A stretch of DNA of 10,792 bases from Burkholderiaceae bacterium. GTDB taxonomy: Bacteria > Pseudomonadota > Gammaproteobacteria > Burkholderiales > Burkholderiaceae. This document shows positions 1 through 7,134 of the stretch, piece after piece; position 1 is the stretch's first letter, and each line of letters begins with the position of its first letter. Both the position numbers and the translations under genes were made by a program. The notes under the pieces are model-generated. The model was given only the letters and a program-made list of their open reading frames with translations. It searched no databases and had not been told where the DNA came from. The DNA lies in contig JALREG010000054.1 in assembly GCA_023253905.1 (NCBI GenBank), positions 1 to 10,792 on the forward strand, read 5' to 3'.

Positions 1-942
1 TGGGCAAGCGGCCCGCTCATGGATATCGGCGCCAAGGCGTTTGCCGAGCGCATGGCGGCAGTCTCGGGCGGACGTTTCAAGATCCAGGTGTTCCCGGGTG
101 GCGCCCTGGGCAATGCCCTCCGCGTGCCCGAAACCGTGAAGAACGGCGTGGCCGAATGCGGTCATACCTGGATGGGCTACGACTGGGGTAAAGACGTCAC
201 CACGGTGCTCTTTGGCGGCTACGCGGGCTCGATGGACAGCGAGCGCATGCTGCACTGGCTCTATGGCGCGGGCGGCGACGAAATGCAACGCGCCCATCGC
301 GAAGCCAAGGAAGGCATCATCTCCATGCCGCTTTTCATTCGCACCGCCGAAGCATTTCTGCATTCCCGCAAGCCCGTCAAGTCGCTCGCCGACCTCAAGG
401 GCCTCAAGCTTCGCACCGCGGGCGCCTGGCTTGAAATGGCCAAAGACCTGGGCGCCGCGCCGGTCACCACTGCGGGCGGCGACGTCTACCCCATGCTCGA
501 GCGCGGCGCAATCGACGCCACCGAATGGGGCACGCTCTGGGAAAACATCTCCACCGGCTTTCACAAGGTCGCGCGCTACGTGATCATTCCTGGCGTGCAT
601 CAGCCCACCGCGCCCTTCGAGCTGGTGATCAACAAAGATGTCTGGCAGAAAATGCCCGCCGCCGACCAGCAGCTGGTGCAGCTCATCGCGCGCCTGGTCA
701 CCTTCGAGAGCTGGATCAAGGTTGGAAACGAGGACGCCAAAGCGCTTGAGTTCTATCGCAAGGCCGGCAACCAGATCATCGAACTTGATGCTGACGTACA
801 GAAGCAGGCTCGCAAGATCGGCCTCGACTGGGCGGCCAAGACTGCCGAAAAAGATCCCGCGTTTGCCAAGATCCTGAAGAGCCAGGTCGACTTCGAAAAG
901 GAATGGGAAGGCGCCGAACGCTGGCGCACCATCCGCGGCTAG
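1..942 (+). CDS. dctP: TRAP transporter solute-binding protein, DctP/TakP type (5' end missing)
   Basis: Periplasmic binding protein that captures an organic acid and delivers it to the DctQM membrane complex encoded just downstream. The frame is open to base 1, and the residues before the Met at base 19 (WASGPL) fit the usual start of the mature family domain, so the signal peptide and true start lie left of the window. Counting from that Met, visible hallmarks are the SGGRFKIQVFPGG segment (16-28), SLADLKGLKLRT (122-133) with Arg132 in the place of the carboxylate-binding arginine of DctP proteins, and GGDVYPMLERGAIDATEW (153-170), the family signature. This last block with its Glu-Trp ending resembles the TakP/2-oxo acid branch. 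The C-terminus (ERWRTIRG) appears complete. The ligand is probably a mono- or 2-oxo-carboxylate, but this is inferred from family resemblance only. A stem-loop follows the stop codon. Confidence 0.93.
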   Translation, partial: WASGPLMDIGAKAFAERMAAVSGGRFKIQVFPGGALGNALRVPETVKNGVAECGHTWMGYDWGKDVTTVLFGGYAGSMDSERMLHWLYGAGGDEMQRAHREAKEGIISMPLFIRTAEAFLHSRKPVKSLADLKGLKLRTAGAWLEMAKDLGAAPVTTAGGDVYPMLERGAIDATEWGTLWENISTGFHKVARYVIIPGVHQPTAPFELVINKDVWQKMPAADQQLVQLIARLVTFESWIKVGNEDAKALEFYRKAGNQIIELDADVQKQARKIGLDWAAKTAEKDPAFAKILKSQVDFEKEWEGAERWRTIRG

Positions 943-950
943 AGCGGTGG

Positions 951-976
951 AACGGCCCGCTGACCCGCGGGCCGTT
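951..976 (+). other. Intercistronic stem-loop between dctP and dctQ
   Basis: Perfect 10-bp inverted repeat: AACGGCCCGC (951-960) pairs with GCGGGCCGTT (967-976) across a 6-base loop. It begins 8 bases after the dctP stop and ends 32 bases before the dctQ start. No T-run follows on either strand, so it is not a standard intrinsic terminator. In operons where the binding protein is needed in excess over the membrane subunits, such hairpins often protect the upstream message from 3' exonucleases or partly attenuate transcription. That role here is inferred. Confidence 0.6.
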
Positions 977-1008
977 AAGCACGGTCGTCACACCGGAGCC
1001 TCCTCACC

Positions 1009-1515
1009 ATGCAAGCCCTGATCCGCGCGATCGAATCGGCGAGCGACAAGATTGGCATCTTTGGCGCGCTGCTCATCGTTCCACTGGTGCTCAGCACCTG
1101 CTACGAAGTCTTCGCCCGCTATCTGTTCAACTCGCCCACTATCTGGGCCTACGAGGTGGGCTACATGCTCACCGGGTCGCATTTCCTGCTGGGCCTTGCA
1201 TTCACCCTGCGCGCGGGCGAGCACATCCGGATCGACATCTTCAGCGGCAAGTTCTCTGCGCGTACCCGTGCCTTGATCGACCTCGCAGGCTATGCGGTGC
1301 TTTTGCCCATGCTGGTCTGGCTCACGCTTGCGCTTTCGCGCTATTTTTCGAGTGCCTACGCCAGTAACGAAAAAAGCGGCCAGTCCGCCTTCAATATGCC
1401 AGTCTGGCCCTTCCGGCTGGTTTTTCTCGCAGCATTTTTGCTGCTCACCCTGCAAGTAGTCGCCGAGGTCATCAAGCTCGTTCGAAGCCTGCGCAGCGCC
1501 CCCACGAGAGCCTGA
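1009..1515 (+). CDS. dctQ: TRAP transporter small permease subunit DctQ
   Basis: Small integral membrane subunit of a tripartite ATP-independent periplasmic transporter, which pairs with DctM to drive solute uptake by an ion gradient. The 168 residues have four hydrophobic segments near 17-37, 52-69, 89-110 and 133-157, the normal DctQ topology and length. Family motifs are visible: YEVFARYLFNSPTIWAYEV (32-50) after helix 1 and GEHIRIDIF (70-78) after helix 2. The ATG is preceded by GGAG (995-998) with a 10-base spacer. The gene follows the dctP stem-loop and ends 6 bases before dctM, so Q and M are surely cotranscribed. Confidence 0.95.
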   Translation: MQALIRAIESASDKIGIFGALLIVPLVLSTCYEVFARYLFNSPTIWAYEVGYMLTGSHFLLGLAFTLRAGEHIRIDIFSGKFSARTRALIDLAGYAVLLPMLVWLTLALSRYFSSAYASNEKSGQSAFNMPVWPFRLVFLAAFLLLTLQVVAEVIKLVRSLRSAPTRA

Positions 1516-1521
1516 GACATC

Positions 1522-2841
1522 ATGGACCTGCTTCCGTTTTTCATGCTGCCGGTGGCCTTTCTGCTCATGTTCCTGGGCTTTCCGGTGGCGTTCTGCATGA
1601 TGGTCACCGCCGTGCTGTTTGGTCTCGCGGTCTTCGGCGATCGGGTGGTGTTTCAGTTCATCGAAAAAATTGATGATCTATCCTCCAATTTCGTCTTTGC
1701 CGCAGTCCCGCTCTTTGTTTTCATGGGCTCCATGCTCGAGCGCTCAGGCATCGCCGAGCGTCTGTTCGAGGCCATCCACATCTGGACCCGGCGGCTGCCA
1801 GGCGGGCTGGCGCTCGCAACCGTCATCATGTGCATTCTGTTTGCCGCCTCCTCAGGTGTGATCGGTGCCACCGAGTCGGTAGTGGGGCTCCTCACCATTC
1901 CGGTGATGATGCGCTACGGCTATAACCGTTCGCTCATCTCGGGCACCATCTGCGCCGGCGGCTCGCTTGGCACCATCATCCCGCCTTCGGTCGTGGCCGT
2001 TGTCATGGGCCCGCTCGCCAATCTGTCGGTGGGTGACATTCTCTATGGCATGACCTTCCCGGGGCTTCTGATGGGGCTTCTTTACCTCATCTACATCTTT
2101 GTGCTGTGCGTACTCAAGCCCGAGAACGGACCCGCCATTGCGCCCTCGCCCGACGACCCCACCTTCGGCGAGAAGCTCTTGATCAGCGCAAAAAACCTCA
2201 TCCCACCGGTGCTCCTCATCTTCGCGGTGCTGGGATCGATTCTGCTTGGCTGGTCCTCGCCCACCGAAGCGGCAGCGATTGGCGCGCTCGCCTCGGTGCT
2301 CCTCACCGTGCTCTACGGCACCTTCAGCCTCGCTTCGTTCTACGAGGCGCTCATCAAGACGCTGAAGGTCACGGCCATGATCATGATGGTGCTGCTCGCG
2401 GGCACGCTCTTTACCGGCGTTTTCATCGGTGCGGGCGGCATCAATACCGCCAGCCGTCTGATTGGTGAACTGAACCTGAGCCCCTGGATGCTGCTCTCGC
2501 TCATGATGCTGATCATCTTCATCGCGGGGTTCTTTCTCGACTGGATCTCGATCGTCCTCATCTTTGTACCCATCTTCACTCCGCTCGCCACCATGGCGGG
2601 GTTCGACGGCGTGTGGTTCTGTGTGTTGTTTCTCATCATGATTCAGACCAGTTACCTCACGCCCCCCATGGCGCCCGCCATCTTTTATCTGCGCGCCGTG
2701 GCGCCCCCCGAGATCACTATCCGCCACATGTACCGGGGCGTGGTGCCGTTCATTGCGCTCCAGGTGCTCACGCTTGTTTTCACCATGGCCTTCCCGCAAC
2801 TGGTCACCTGGCTGCCCGAACAGATGCTGCAGTTTCGCTAG
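1522..2841 (+). CDS. dctM: TRAP transporter large permease subunit DctM
   Basis: Large inner-membrane subunit that forms the translocation path of the TRAP transporter. At 439 residues it has the full family length and is hydrophobic throughout, consistent with 11-12 transmembrane segments. Two symmetric family blocks are clear: FAASSGVIGATESV (107-120) with GGSLGTIIPPS (146-156) in the first half, and the LTPPMAPAIFYLRAV block near 378-392 in the second. The start is close behind dctQ (bases GACATC between) with only a weak purine-rich stretch upstream, so translation is probably coupled to dctQ. A long antisense open frame (1852-2871) is a composition artefact of this high-GC membrane gene. 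Confidence 0.96.
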   Translation: MDLLPFFMLPVAFLLMFLGFPVAFCMMVTAVLFGLAVFGDRVVFQFIEKIDDLSSNFVFAAVPLFVFMGSMLERSGIAERLFEAIHIWTRRLPGGLALATVIMCILFAASSGVIGATESVVGLLTIPVMMRYGYNRSLISGTICAGGSLGTIIPPSVVAVVMGPLANLSVGDILYGMTFPGLLMGLLYLIYIFVLCVLKPENGPAIAPSPDDPTFGEKLLISAKNLIPPVLLIFAVLGSILLGWSSPTEAAAIGALASVLLTVLYGTFSLASFYEALIKTLKVTAMIMMVLLAGTLFTGVFIGAGGINTASRLIGELNLSPWMLLSLMMLIIFIAGFFLDWISIVLIFVPIFTPLATMAGFDGVWFCVLFLIMIQTSYLTPPMAPAIFYLRAVAPPEITIRHMYRGVVPFIALQVLTLVFTMAFPQLVTWLPEQMLQFR

Positions 2842-2869
2842 CGCCTGAACCCGATCCAAAGAGGTTTCC

Positions 2870-3796
2870 ATGACGCCCGATCAGATCCTTTCCATCAAGC
2901 CGCGCGTGCTCACCCAATCACAGCGGGAGTTCTATTTCAACGAGGGCTACATCCTGCTCGAGCGGGTGATTGGCGACGAATGGATCGCGAAGCTTCGCGC
3001 CGCCACCGAGGAGATGGTGGAGCGCTCACGCAAGGTCAGCGTGTCCGACAAGATCTTCGATCTTGAACCGGGGCATACGCCTGATGCGCCTCGGCTGCGC
3101 CGGGTATCGAACCCGGTCGAGCATCACCCGGTCTACTGGGACTATGTCACGCGTTCGCCGATTGTCGATATCGTGGCCGATCTGGTGGGCCCGGATGTAA
3201 AGTTCCACCACTCCAAGCTCAATTTCAAATGGGCACGCGGTGGTGAAGAGGTGAAGTGGCACTACGACATCAGCTTCTGGCCCCACACCAATTATTCGCC
3301 GCTCACTGTAGGCACCTACATCTATGACTGCGGCATGGATAACGGTCCGCTCATGGTGCTGCCACGTAGCCATATCGAGGTTGAACCGCTCCTCACCCAG
3401 TTCGATGAATCGGGCCGCTGGATCGGATGCCTGCGCGACGCCGATGCAGCGCGCCTGCCGATTGAGCGCGCGGTGGCGCTGCCCGGACCAGCTGGCTCGC
3501 TCACATTGCACAATTGCCGCACACTGCACGCTTCGCCCAAGAATCTGTCGGACACCGGGCGGCCGCTCCTGCTCTACACGCTCACCTCTGCTGATGCATT
3601 TCCGTACACGGTCAACCCCATCCGACCGAAGCATGATCAGGCGATCATCGCCGGAAAGCGCGCCACCTGGGCGCATCACGATCCCCGGCCGTGCCTGCTA
3701 CCTCCCGACTGGTCCGGCGGCTACACCTCCATCTTCGCGCTCCAGCAGCAGGAAAGCGAAACCGACTCCCCGCCGCTTGCCACCGCCACCATGTAG
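2870..3796 (+). CDS. Phytanoyl-CoA dioxygenase (PhyH) family Fe(II)/2-oxoglutarate oxygenase
   Basis: Non-haem iron enzyme expected to hydroxylate a small molecule while converting 2-oxoglutarate and O2 to succinate and CO2 in the cytoplasm. In the 308 residues the metal triad is readable: the HxD pair His131-Tyr-Asp133 (KWHYDISFWPHTNYSP) and distal His220 in the LHASPKNLSDTGRP segment, with Arg231 placed to bind the 2-oxoglutarate C5 carboxylate. DNGPLMVLPRSH (157-168) is also typical of PhyH proteins. A good ribosome site, AAAGAGG (2858-2864), lies 5 bases before the ATG. It sits 28 bases after dctM, so its substrate is likely the imported acid or a product of it. PhyH proteins act on diverse targets (acyl-CoAs, ectoine, aminophosphonates), so specificity is open. 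Confidence 0.92.
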   Translation: MTPDQILSIKPRVLTQSQREFYFNEGYILLERVIGDEWIAKLRAATEEMVERSRKVSVSDKIFDLEPGHTPDAPRLRRVSNPVEHHPVYWDYVTRSPIVDIVADLVGPDVKFHHSKLNFKWARGGEEVKWHYDISFWPHTNYSPLTVGTYIYDCGMDNGPLMVLPRSHIEVEPLLTQFDESGRWIGCLRDADAARLPIERAVALPGPAGSLTLHNCRTLHASPKNLSDTGRPLLLYTLTSADAFPYTVNPIRPKHDQAIIAGKRATWAHHDPRPCLLPPDWSGGYTSIFALQQQESETDSPPLATATM

Positions 3797-3810
3797 ATCA
3801 GGTCGCGCAG

Positions 3811-3813
3811 TTG
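3811..3813 (+). promoter_or_regulatory. Inferred TTG start codon of the ICL/PEPM gene
   Basis: The reading frame has no ATG or GTG between the end of the upstream dioxygenase (3796) and the first conserved residues of the barrel. TTG at 3811 lies 14 bases past that stop, with an AGG-containing stretch 9-11 bases upstream, and gives a protein that begins where family members usually begin. A rare start would tend to lower expression relative to neighbours. Confidence 0.6.
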
Positions 3814-4692
3814 GACCCTTCACAAGCCGAGCGGGCCAGACGGTTTCACGCACTTCATCACGAGCAGAATCTGTTCATCATTGGTAGCGTCTGGGACGCC
3901 GCAAGCGCGGTGATATTTGAGCAGGAAGGGTTTACCGCGCTCGGCACCTCAAGCGCCGGGATCGCCTACGCACAGGGTTTGCCCGACGGCGAGCGCGCAC
4001 CGCTTACCGACATGATCGCGGCCATCGCCCGTATCGCGCGCTCGGTATCCATCCCCGTTTCCGCCGATCTTGAATCCGGCTATGGCGCCTCGCCCGCTGA
4101 AGTGGCTGAGACGTGCCGGCTCGCTTTGGAGGCGGGCGCGGTGGGCGTCAATCTTGAAGACGCCCGGCCAGGCGCCGCGACGCTCACCGATCTCAAACGG
4201 CAATGCGAAATCATCCGCGCTGTACGTCTGGCGTCCGATCGCTGCGGTATTCCGCTCTTCATCAACGCGCGCACCGATGCTTTCTGGCTGTCGCTGTGGG
4301 ACGCACCGCGCCGATTATCCGAGAGCATCGCGCGCTGCCGGGCCTATGTCGATGCAGGTGCAGACGGGGTGTTCGTGCCGGGTGCGCTCGATCCGCCCAC
4401 CCTTTCATCGCTGGTGCGGGCCACCGCAGCCCCGCTCAACGTGCTCGCGATGCCGGGCTGCCCCGATATCGCCACGCTGCAGGCGCTGGGGGTTCGTCGT
4501 CTTTCACAAGGATCCGGACCCGCGCGAGCGATGCTGGGCCTTGCCGGCCGCATTGCACGCGAGTTGCTGAACCAAGGTCGCTACACTTCGTTTCATCAAG
4601 GCTCGATCGGCTACGCGCAGGCCAATTCGCTGTTTGGCGACCGGCGCCCGAGCCCATTACCTGACCCTCATTTGAAAGCGCCTCCGGAATGA
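3811..4692 (+). CDS. Isocitrate lyase/phosphoenolpyruvate mutase superfamily enzyme (TTG start)
   Basis: TIM-barrel enzyme of the ICL/PEPM superfamily, whose members cleave or rearrange C-C or P-C bonds of 2-oxo or hydroxy acids using Mg2+. No ATG lies at a sensible place: one at 3691 would overlap the dioxygenase gene by 106 bases and add a non-family, basic leader. TTG at 3811 gives a normal family N-terminus (MDPSQAERARRFHALH) and has AGGTCG upstream. With this start (293 residues), conserved blocks are WDAASA (28-33), TSSAG (46-50), ADLESGYG (85-92) with metal-ligand Asp86, GVNLEDA (112-118) with Glu116, and INARTD (151-156). The KKCGH cysteine loop of true isocitrate and methylisocitrate lyases is absent, so it belongs to the PEP mutase-like side. 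Substrate unknown. The stop overlaps purU. Confidence 0.88.
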   Translation: MDPSQAERARRFHALHHEQNLFIIGSVWDAASAVIFEQEGFTALGTSSAGIAYAQGLPDGERAPLTDMIAAIARIARSVSIPVSADLESGYGASPAEVAETCRLALEAGAVGVNLEDARPGAATLTDLKRQCEIIRAVRLASDRCGIPLFINARTDAFWLSLWDAPRRLSESIARCRAYVDAGADGVFVPGALDPPTLSSLVRATAAPLNVLAMPGCPDIATLQALGVRRLSQGSGPARAMLGLAGRIARELLNQGRYTSFHQGSIGYAQANSLFGDRRPSPLPDPHLKAPPE

Positions 4693-5543
4693 ATGCCTCC
4701 TTTGTGCTCACGCTCTCCTGCCCCGACCGCGCCGGCATTGTTCACGCGGTATCAGGCTTTCTTTATGAGCGCGGCGCCAACATCGTGGAGGCCGCGCAAT
4801 TTGGCGACGTGGCAACCGGCCTTTTTTTCATGCGCGTGCAGTTCGAGCTCGCCACCGAGCAGATGCCCATGGCGGCGCTGCGCACCGAGTTCGAGCCGGT
4901 GGCGCAGTCTTTTTCGATGCGCGCCAAGATCGTTGAACTCAGTCGGCGGCTACCCACCGTCATCATGGTGTCCAAGCTTGGCCACTGCCTGAACGATCTG
5001 CTCTTTCGGTGGCGAAGCGGGCTGCTACCGCTCGATATTCGAGCAATTGTCTCGAACCACCGCGACTTTTATCAGATGGCTGCTTCCTATGACATCGCGT
5101 TTCACCATATCCCGGTCACCGCCGACACCAAGGCCGAGGCCGAGGCGCGGCTGCTGGAGGTGGTGAGGTCGGAGGGTGTGGAGCTGGTGGTGCTGGCCCG
5201 CTACATGCAGGTGCTGTCACCAGGCCTCTGTGCACAGCTGGAGGGCCGGGCGATCAATATTCACCACTCGTTTTTACCCAGCTTCAAGGGTGCGCGCCCC
5301 TACCAGCAGGCACACGACCGGGGCGTGAAGCTGATTGGCGCAACTGCCCACTATGTGACCACCGACCTCGATGAAGGGCCCATCATTGAGCAGGACGCAG
5401 CGCGTGTGGATCACACCATGGACGTTGCCACGCTCACCGCGATCGGGCGCGACGTTGAAAGCGTGGTGCTGGCCCGGGCGCTTAAATGGCACGCAGAGCA
5501 CCGCGTACTGATAAACGGCTCGAAGACCGTGGTGTTCCGCTGA
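4689..5543 (+). CDS. purU: Formyltetrahydrofolate deformylase PurU
   Basis: Hydrolyses 10-formyltetrahydrofolate to formate and tetrahydrofolate in the cytoplasm, balancing the one-carbon pool or supplying formate. The 284 residues match the family length. An N-terminal ACT regulatory domain (about 5-80, beginning FVLTLSCPDRAGIVHAVSGF) precedes a formyltransferase fold (about 88-284). Catalytic residues are in place: Asn190 and His192 in NIHHSFLPSFKGARPY, and Asp228 in TTDLDEGPII. Its ATG overlaps the previous stop as ATGA (4689-4692), and no strong ribosome site is seen, so translation is likely coupled. PurU often accompanies demethylation pathways that load C1 units on folate. Its place at the end of this transport and catabolism operon suggests that the pathway makes formyl- or methylene-folate, though a housekeeping role is possible. 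Confidence 0.95.
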   Translation: MNASFVLTLSCPDRAGIVHAVSGFLYERGANIVEAAQFGDVATGLFFMRVQFELATEQMPMAALRTEFEPVAQSFSMRAKIVELSRRLPTVIMVSKLGHCLNDLLFRWRSGLLPLDIRAIVSNHRDFYQMAASYDIAFHHIPVTADTKAEAEARLLEVVRSEGVELVVLARYMQVLSPGLCAQLEGRAINIHHSFLPSFKGARPYQQAHDRGVKLIGATAHYVTTDLDEGPIIEQDAARVDHTMDVATLTAIGRDVESVVLARALKWHAEHRVLINGSKTVVFR

Positions 5544-5555
5544 CCGCCGCGGCGC

Positions 5556-5681
5556 TCATCCGCCCGCGAGCAGCACGCCGGCGGGAATCGCGCACAGGCA
5601 GGCCACCAGCACCAGCCGATCAGAGTCGAACCACACCCGCCAGCCCGAAACCGGGCTCAAGGGTTTTGTGCTTGCTTTCAT
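5556..5681 (-). CDS. Candidate 41-residue small membrane protein
   Basis: Open frame of 41 codons plus TGA, too short for usual gene finders. The ATG (5681-5679) is preceded by AGGAAAGGAG (5698-5689) with a 7-base spacer, the best ribosome site in the window. The product starts MKASTKPLSPVSGW, has a charged stretch (RVWFDSDR, 15-22), and ends in one hydrophobic segment (LVLVACLCAIPAGVLLAGG, 23-41) with two Cys, long enough for a single transmembrane helix; the positive N-terminal half predicts N-in, C-out. It lies 48 bases downstream of the substrate-binding protein gene on the same strand and may be cotranscribed. It converges on purU, whose stop is 12 bases away. I do not recognise a family. 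A chance open frame of this length is easy to find at high GC, so the case rests on the ribosome site and hydrophobicity. Confidence 0.5.
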   Translation of the reverse strand: MKASTKPLSPVSGWRVWFDSDRLVLVACLCAIPAGVLLAGG

Positions 5682-5688
5682 CGCCACA

Positions 5689-5698
5689 CTCCTTTCCT
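5689..5698 (-). promoter_or_regulatory. Strong Shine-Dalgarno site for the 41-codon frame
   Basis: Read on the minus strand the bases are AGGAAAGGAG, containing AAGGAG complementary to the 16S anti-SD tail, 7 bases before an ATG. No other open frame of note uses it, which argues that the small gene is real. Confidence 0.55.
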
Positions 5699-5729
5699 GT
5701 CGGTGCGGTGATGATCCGCCCCCCCAGGC

Positions 5730-7001
5730 TCATGGCGTGAGCCTCGCCTGGGCAAGCAGGCCCAGGACCTGCGTGTGGCGTTCAAGCGCTGCCGCCGCCC
5801 ACTGTGACTCGAGGGCCGCCACCCGGGGCCGTCGGAGCGCCTCGCGGATCTGCGGATTGAAGGCCTGAACAACCGGCTCCTCGGCGAGCATTCGCTCGGG
5901 CAATGCGGGACCAAAGGCAAGCGCGCGCGCTTGCGCAAGCGTCTGGCGGGCGATGCGCTCGTCGGTGACCGTCGCCGCGCGCCGAGCCCCATCTCGAAGT
6001 GCGGCGCACGACTGCCGGAGCTGCGCCGCGTGAGTCACCAGCCACTGGCGGGCAAGCGCGCTCACCGCCGGTTCGCGCCGTTCCATCTGGGCGAGATCAA
6101 TCGACAGATACTGCGCGATCGCGGGCGGGGAGCGGCGAATGGCCCGACCCTGCGCCTCGGCGGGCGGTATCGCAGGGGGCGGCGAGGCAGTGGTGAATCG
6201 GACGAACCGTTGCGCAAGCCTCATGTCGCGGGAACCGGCCGCAACCAGCGCAAGCCTCGTTCGCGCCAGCACCACAAATGCAGGTTGCACTTCCAGCGAC
6301 GGATCGGTTGCCGCGTCTTCAAAGACAAGACTGAGCGGCGTTGGGCCCCCTGCGTCGCCGCTTGCGCTATTGGCAACCAGGCCCAGCAGCAGCGCCCAGC
6401 CCCCCTCCCAGCCGCGATCCTGCAGCGCCGATTCAATCAGCAAGCCCCCCAGGCCGCCAGACGCCGCAAACGGGTTGGCGAGCGCGCTGGTGCACTCACC
6501 CTGGGCAATATCCTGCCAGCGCTCGGGCCACGCCGGCGCCGACGCCACCGCCGGTCGGGCGAGCGCAATCCGGATCAGATGCTGTGCCCGAGCGGTGAGC
6601 CCCTGATCCGCGGGCACTGTGCCCCCCATGGGTTGCGTCTCGCCATCGATGCCAAGAAGCAGACCTTCGGCCGCAGCCCCTGCAAAGCTTTCGGGCGAAG
6701 CCGACCAGATCAGGTGAGGGCGCTGCGCCGGTGTATTCGAACGAAGCATGCCCAGAATCTGCTCAGGCCGCTGGATGATGAGTTCAACCCGCGTGCCCGG
6801 ATTGGCCTGCTCAAACGCCCGCACCCGTGCCCGTGCATAGGACTCGGGCAGCGTACTGACGATGGTGAGCGAGGCGAGGCGCGCGGCCCCACCCGGCGGG
6901 GCGGTCGGCTGCGCGCCCACTTCGCCCGACCGCATCACCCCCCCCAAGACAACGAGCGACATCAGCGCGATCACTCGAACGCACGCCGAACGCAGCTTCA
7001 T
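5730..7001 (-). CDS. ABC-type extracellular solute-binding protein (iron/polyamine-like class)
   Basis: Probable periplasmic type 2 binding protein. The 423 residues begin with a signal peptide (positive MKLRSACVR, hydrophobic core 10-22, likely cut after VGA at 30). The mature part opens LTIVSTLPESYARARVRAFE (45-64) followed by ANPGTRVELI, and has PHLIWSASPESFAGAAAEGLL (95-115) and WQDIAQGECTSALANPFAASG (162-182), the order of blocks seen in Fe3+/putrescine-type binding proteins. RLAQRFVRF (261-269) matches the late helix of that fold. The usual middle part is short, and about 120 extra helical residues (300-423) follow, so ligand binding may have changed. The ATG has AAGGAA (7014-7009) 7 bases upstream. 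No ABC permease or ATPase is nearby, so it may serve a remote transporter or act as a sensor partner. Confidence 0.75.
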   Translation of the reverse strand: MKLRSACVRVIALMSLVVLGGVMRSGEVGAQPTAPPGGAARLASLTIVSTLPESYARARVRAFEQANPGTRVELIIQRPEQILGMLRSNTPAQRPHLIWSASPESFAGAAAEGLLLGIDGETQPMGGTVPADQGLTARAQHLIRIALARPAVASAPAWPERWQDIAQGECTSALANPFAASGGLGGLLIESALQDRGWEGGWALLLGLVANSASGDAGGPTPLSLVFEDAATDPSLEVQPAFVVLARTRLALVAAGSRDMRLAQRFVRFTTASPPPAIPPAEAQGRAIRRSPPAIAQYLSIDLAQMERREPAVSALARQWLVTHAAQLRQSCAALRDGARRAATVTDERIARQTLAQARALAFGPALPERMLAEEPVVQAFNPQIREALRRPRVAALESQWAAAALERHTQVLGLLAQARLTP

Positions 7002-7049
7002 TGCATAATTCCTTATGGGCAGTTGGGCCTCGCGCTGGCCCCGGTCATG

Positions 7050-7079
7050 ATTCTAGGCTGCTCTGCTCACCGTTGTCCG
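7050..7079 (-). promoter_or_regulatory. Candidate sigma-70 promoter for the ABC-type binding protein
   Basis: On the minus strand CGGACA (7079-7074, 4 of 6 to TTGACA) and TAGAAT (7055-7050, 5 of 6 to TATAAT) are separated by 18 bases. Transcription would start near 7043, giving a leader of about 40 bases that contains the AAGGAA ribosome site. It is the best match on this strand of the 133-bp divergent segment; no comparable plus-strand promoter was found for the TAXI gene. Confidence 0.35.
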
Positions 7080-7134
7080 ACCATCACCTCGCCTGCGAGT
7101 TTATCGCCCCCCACGCACCGCCCAATTCCCATTC

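Noticed and set aside
1852..2871. 339-codon minus-strand open frame opposite dctM
   Set aside because: Its product is rich in His, Arg, Asp and Glu with no fold, as expected from the antisense of a hydrophobic high-GC gene; dctM is unmistakable on the other strand.
5642..5667. Possible plus-strand terminator after purU: AGCCCG/CGGGCT stem with AAAC loop, then TTTT
   Set aside because: Only 6 bp of stem, the T-run is 4 long and separated by six bases, and it lies inside the candidate small gene about 100 bases past purU.
5620..5733. 37-codon minus-strand frame whose ATG overlaps the stop of the ABC-type binding protein (ATGA)
   Set aside because: The overlap hints at coupling, but the peptide is unremarkable, and it overlaps in another frame the 41-codon gene that has the strong ribosome site and hydrophobic segment.
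7073..7105. Possible plus-strand promoter for the TAXI gene (TTGTCC and TTTATC)
   Set aside because: The spacer is 21 bases and the -10 matches only 3 of 6, too poor to call.
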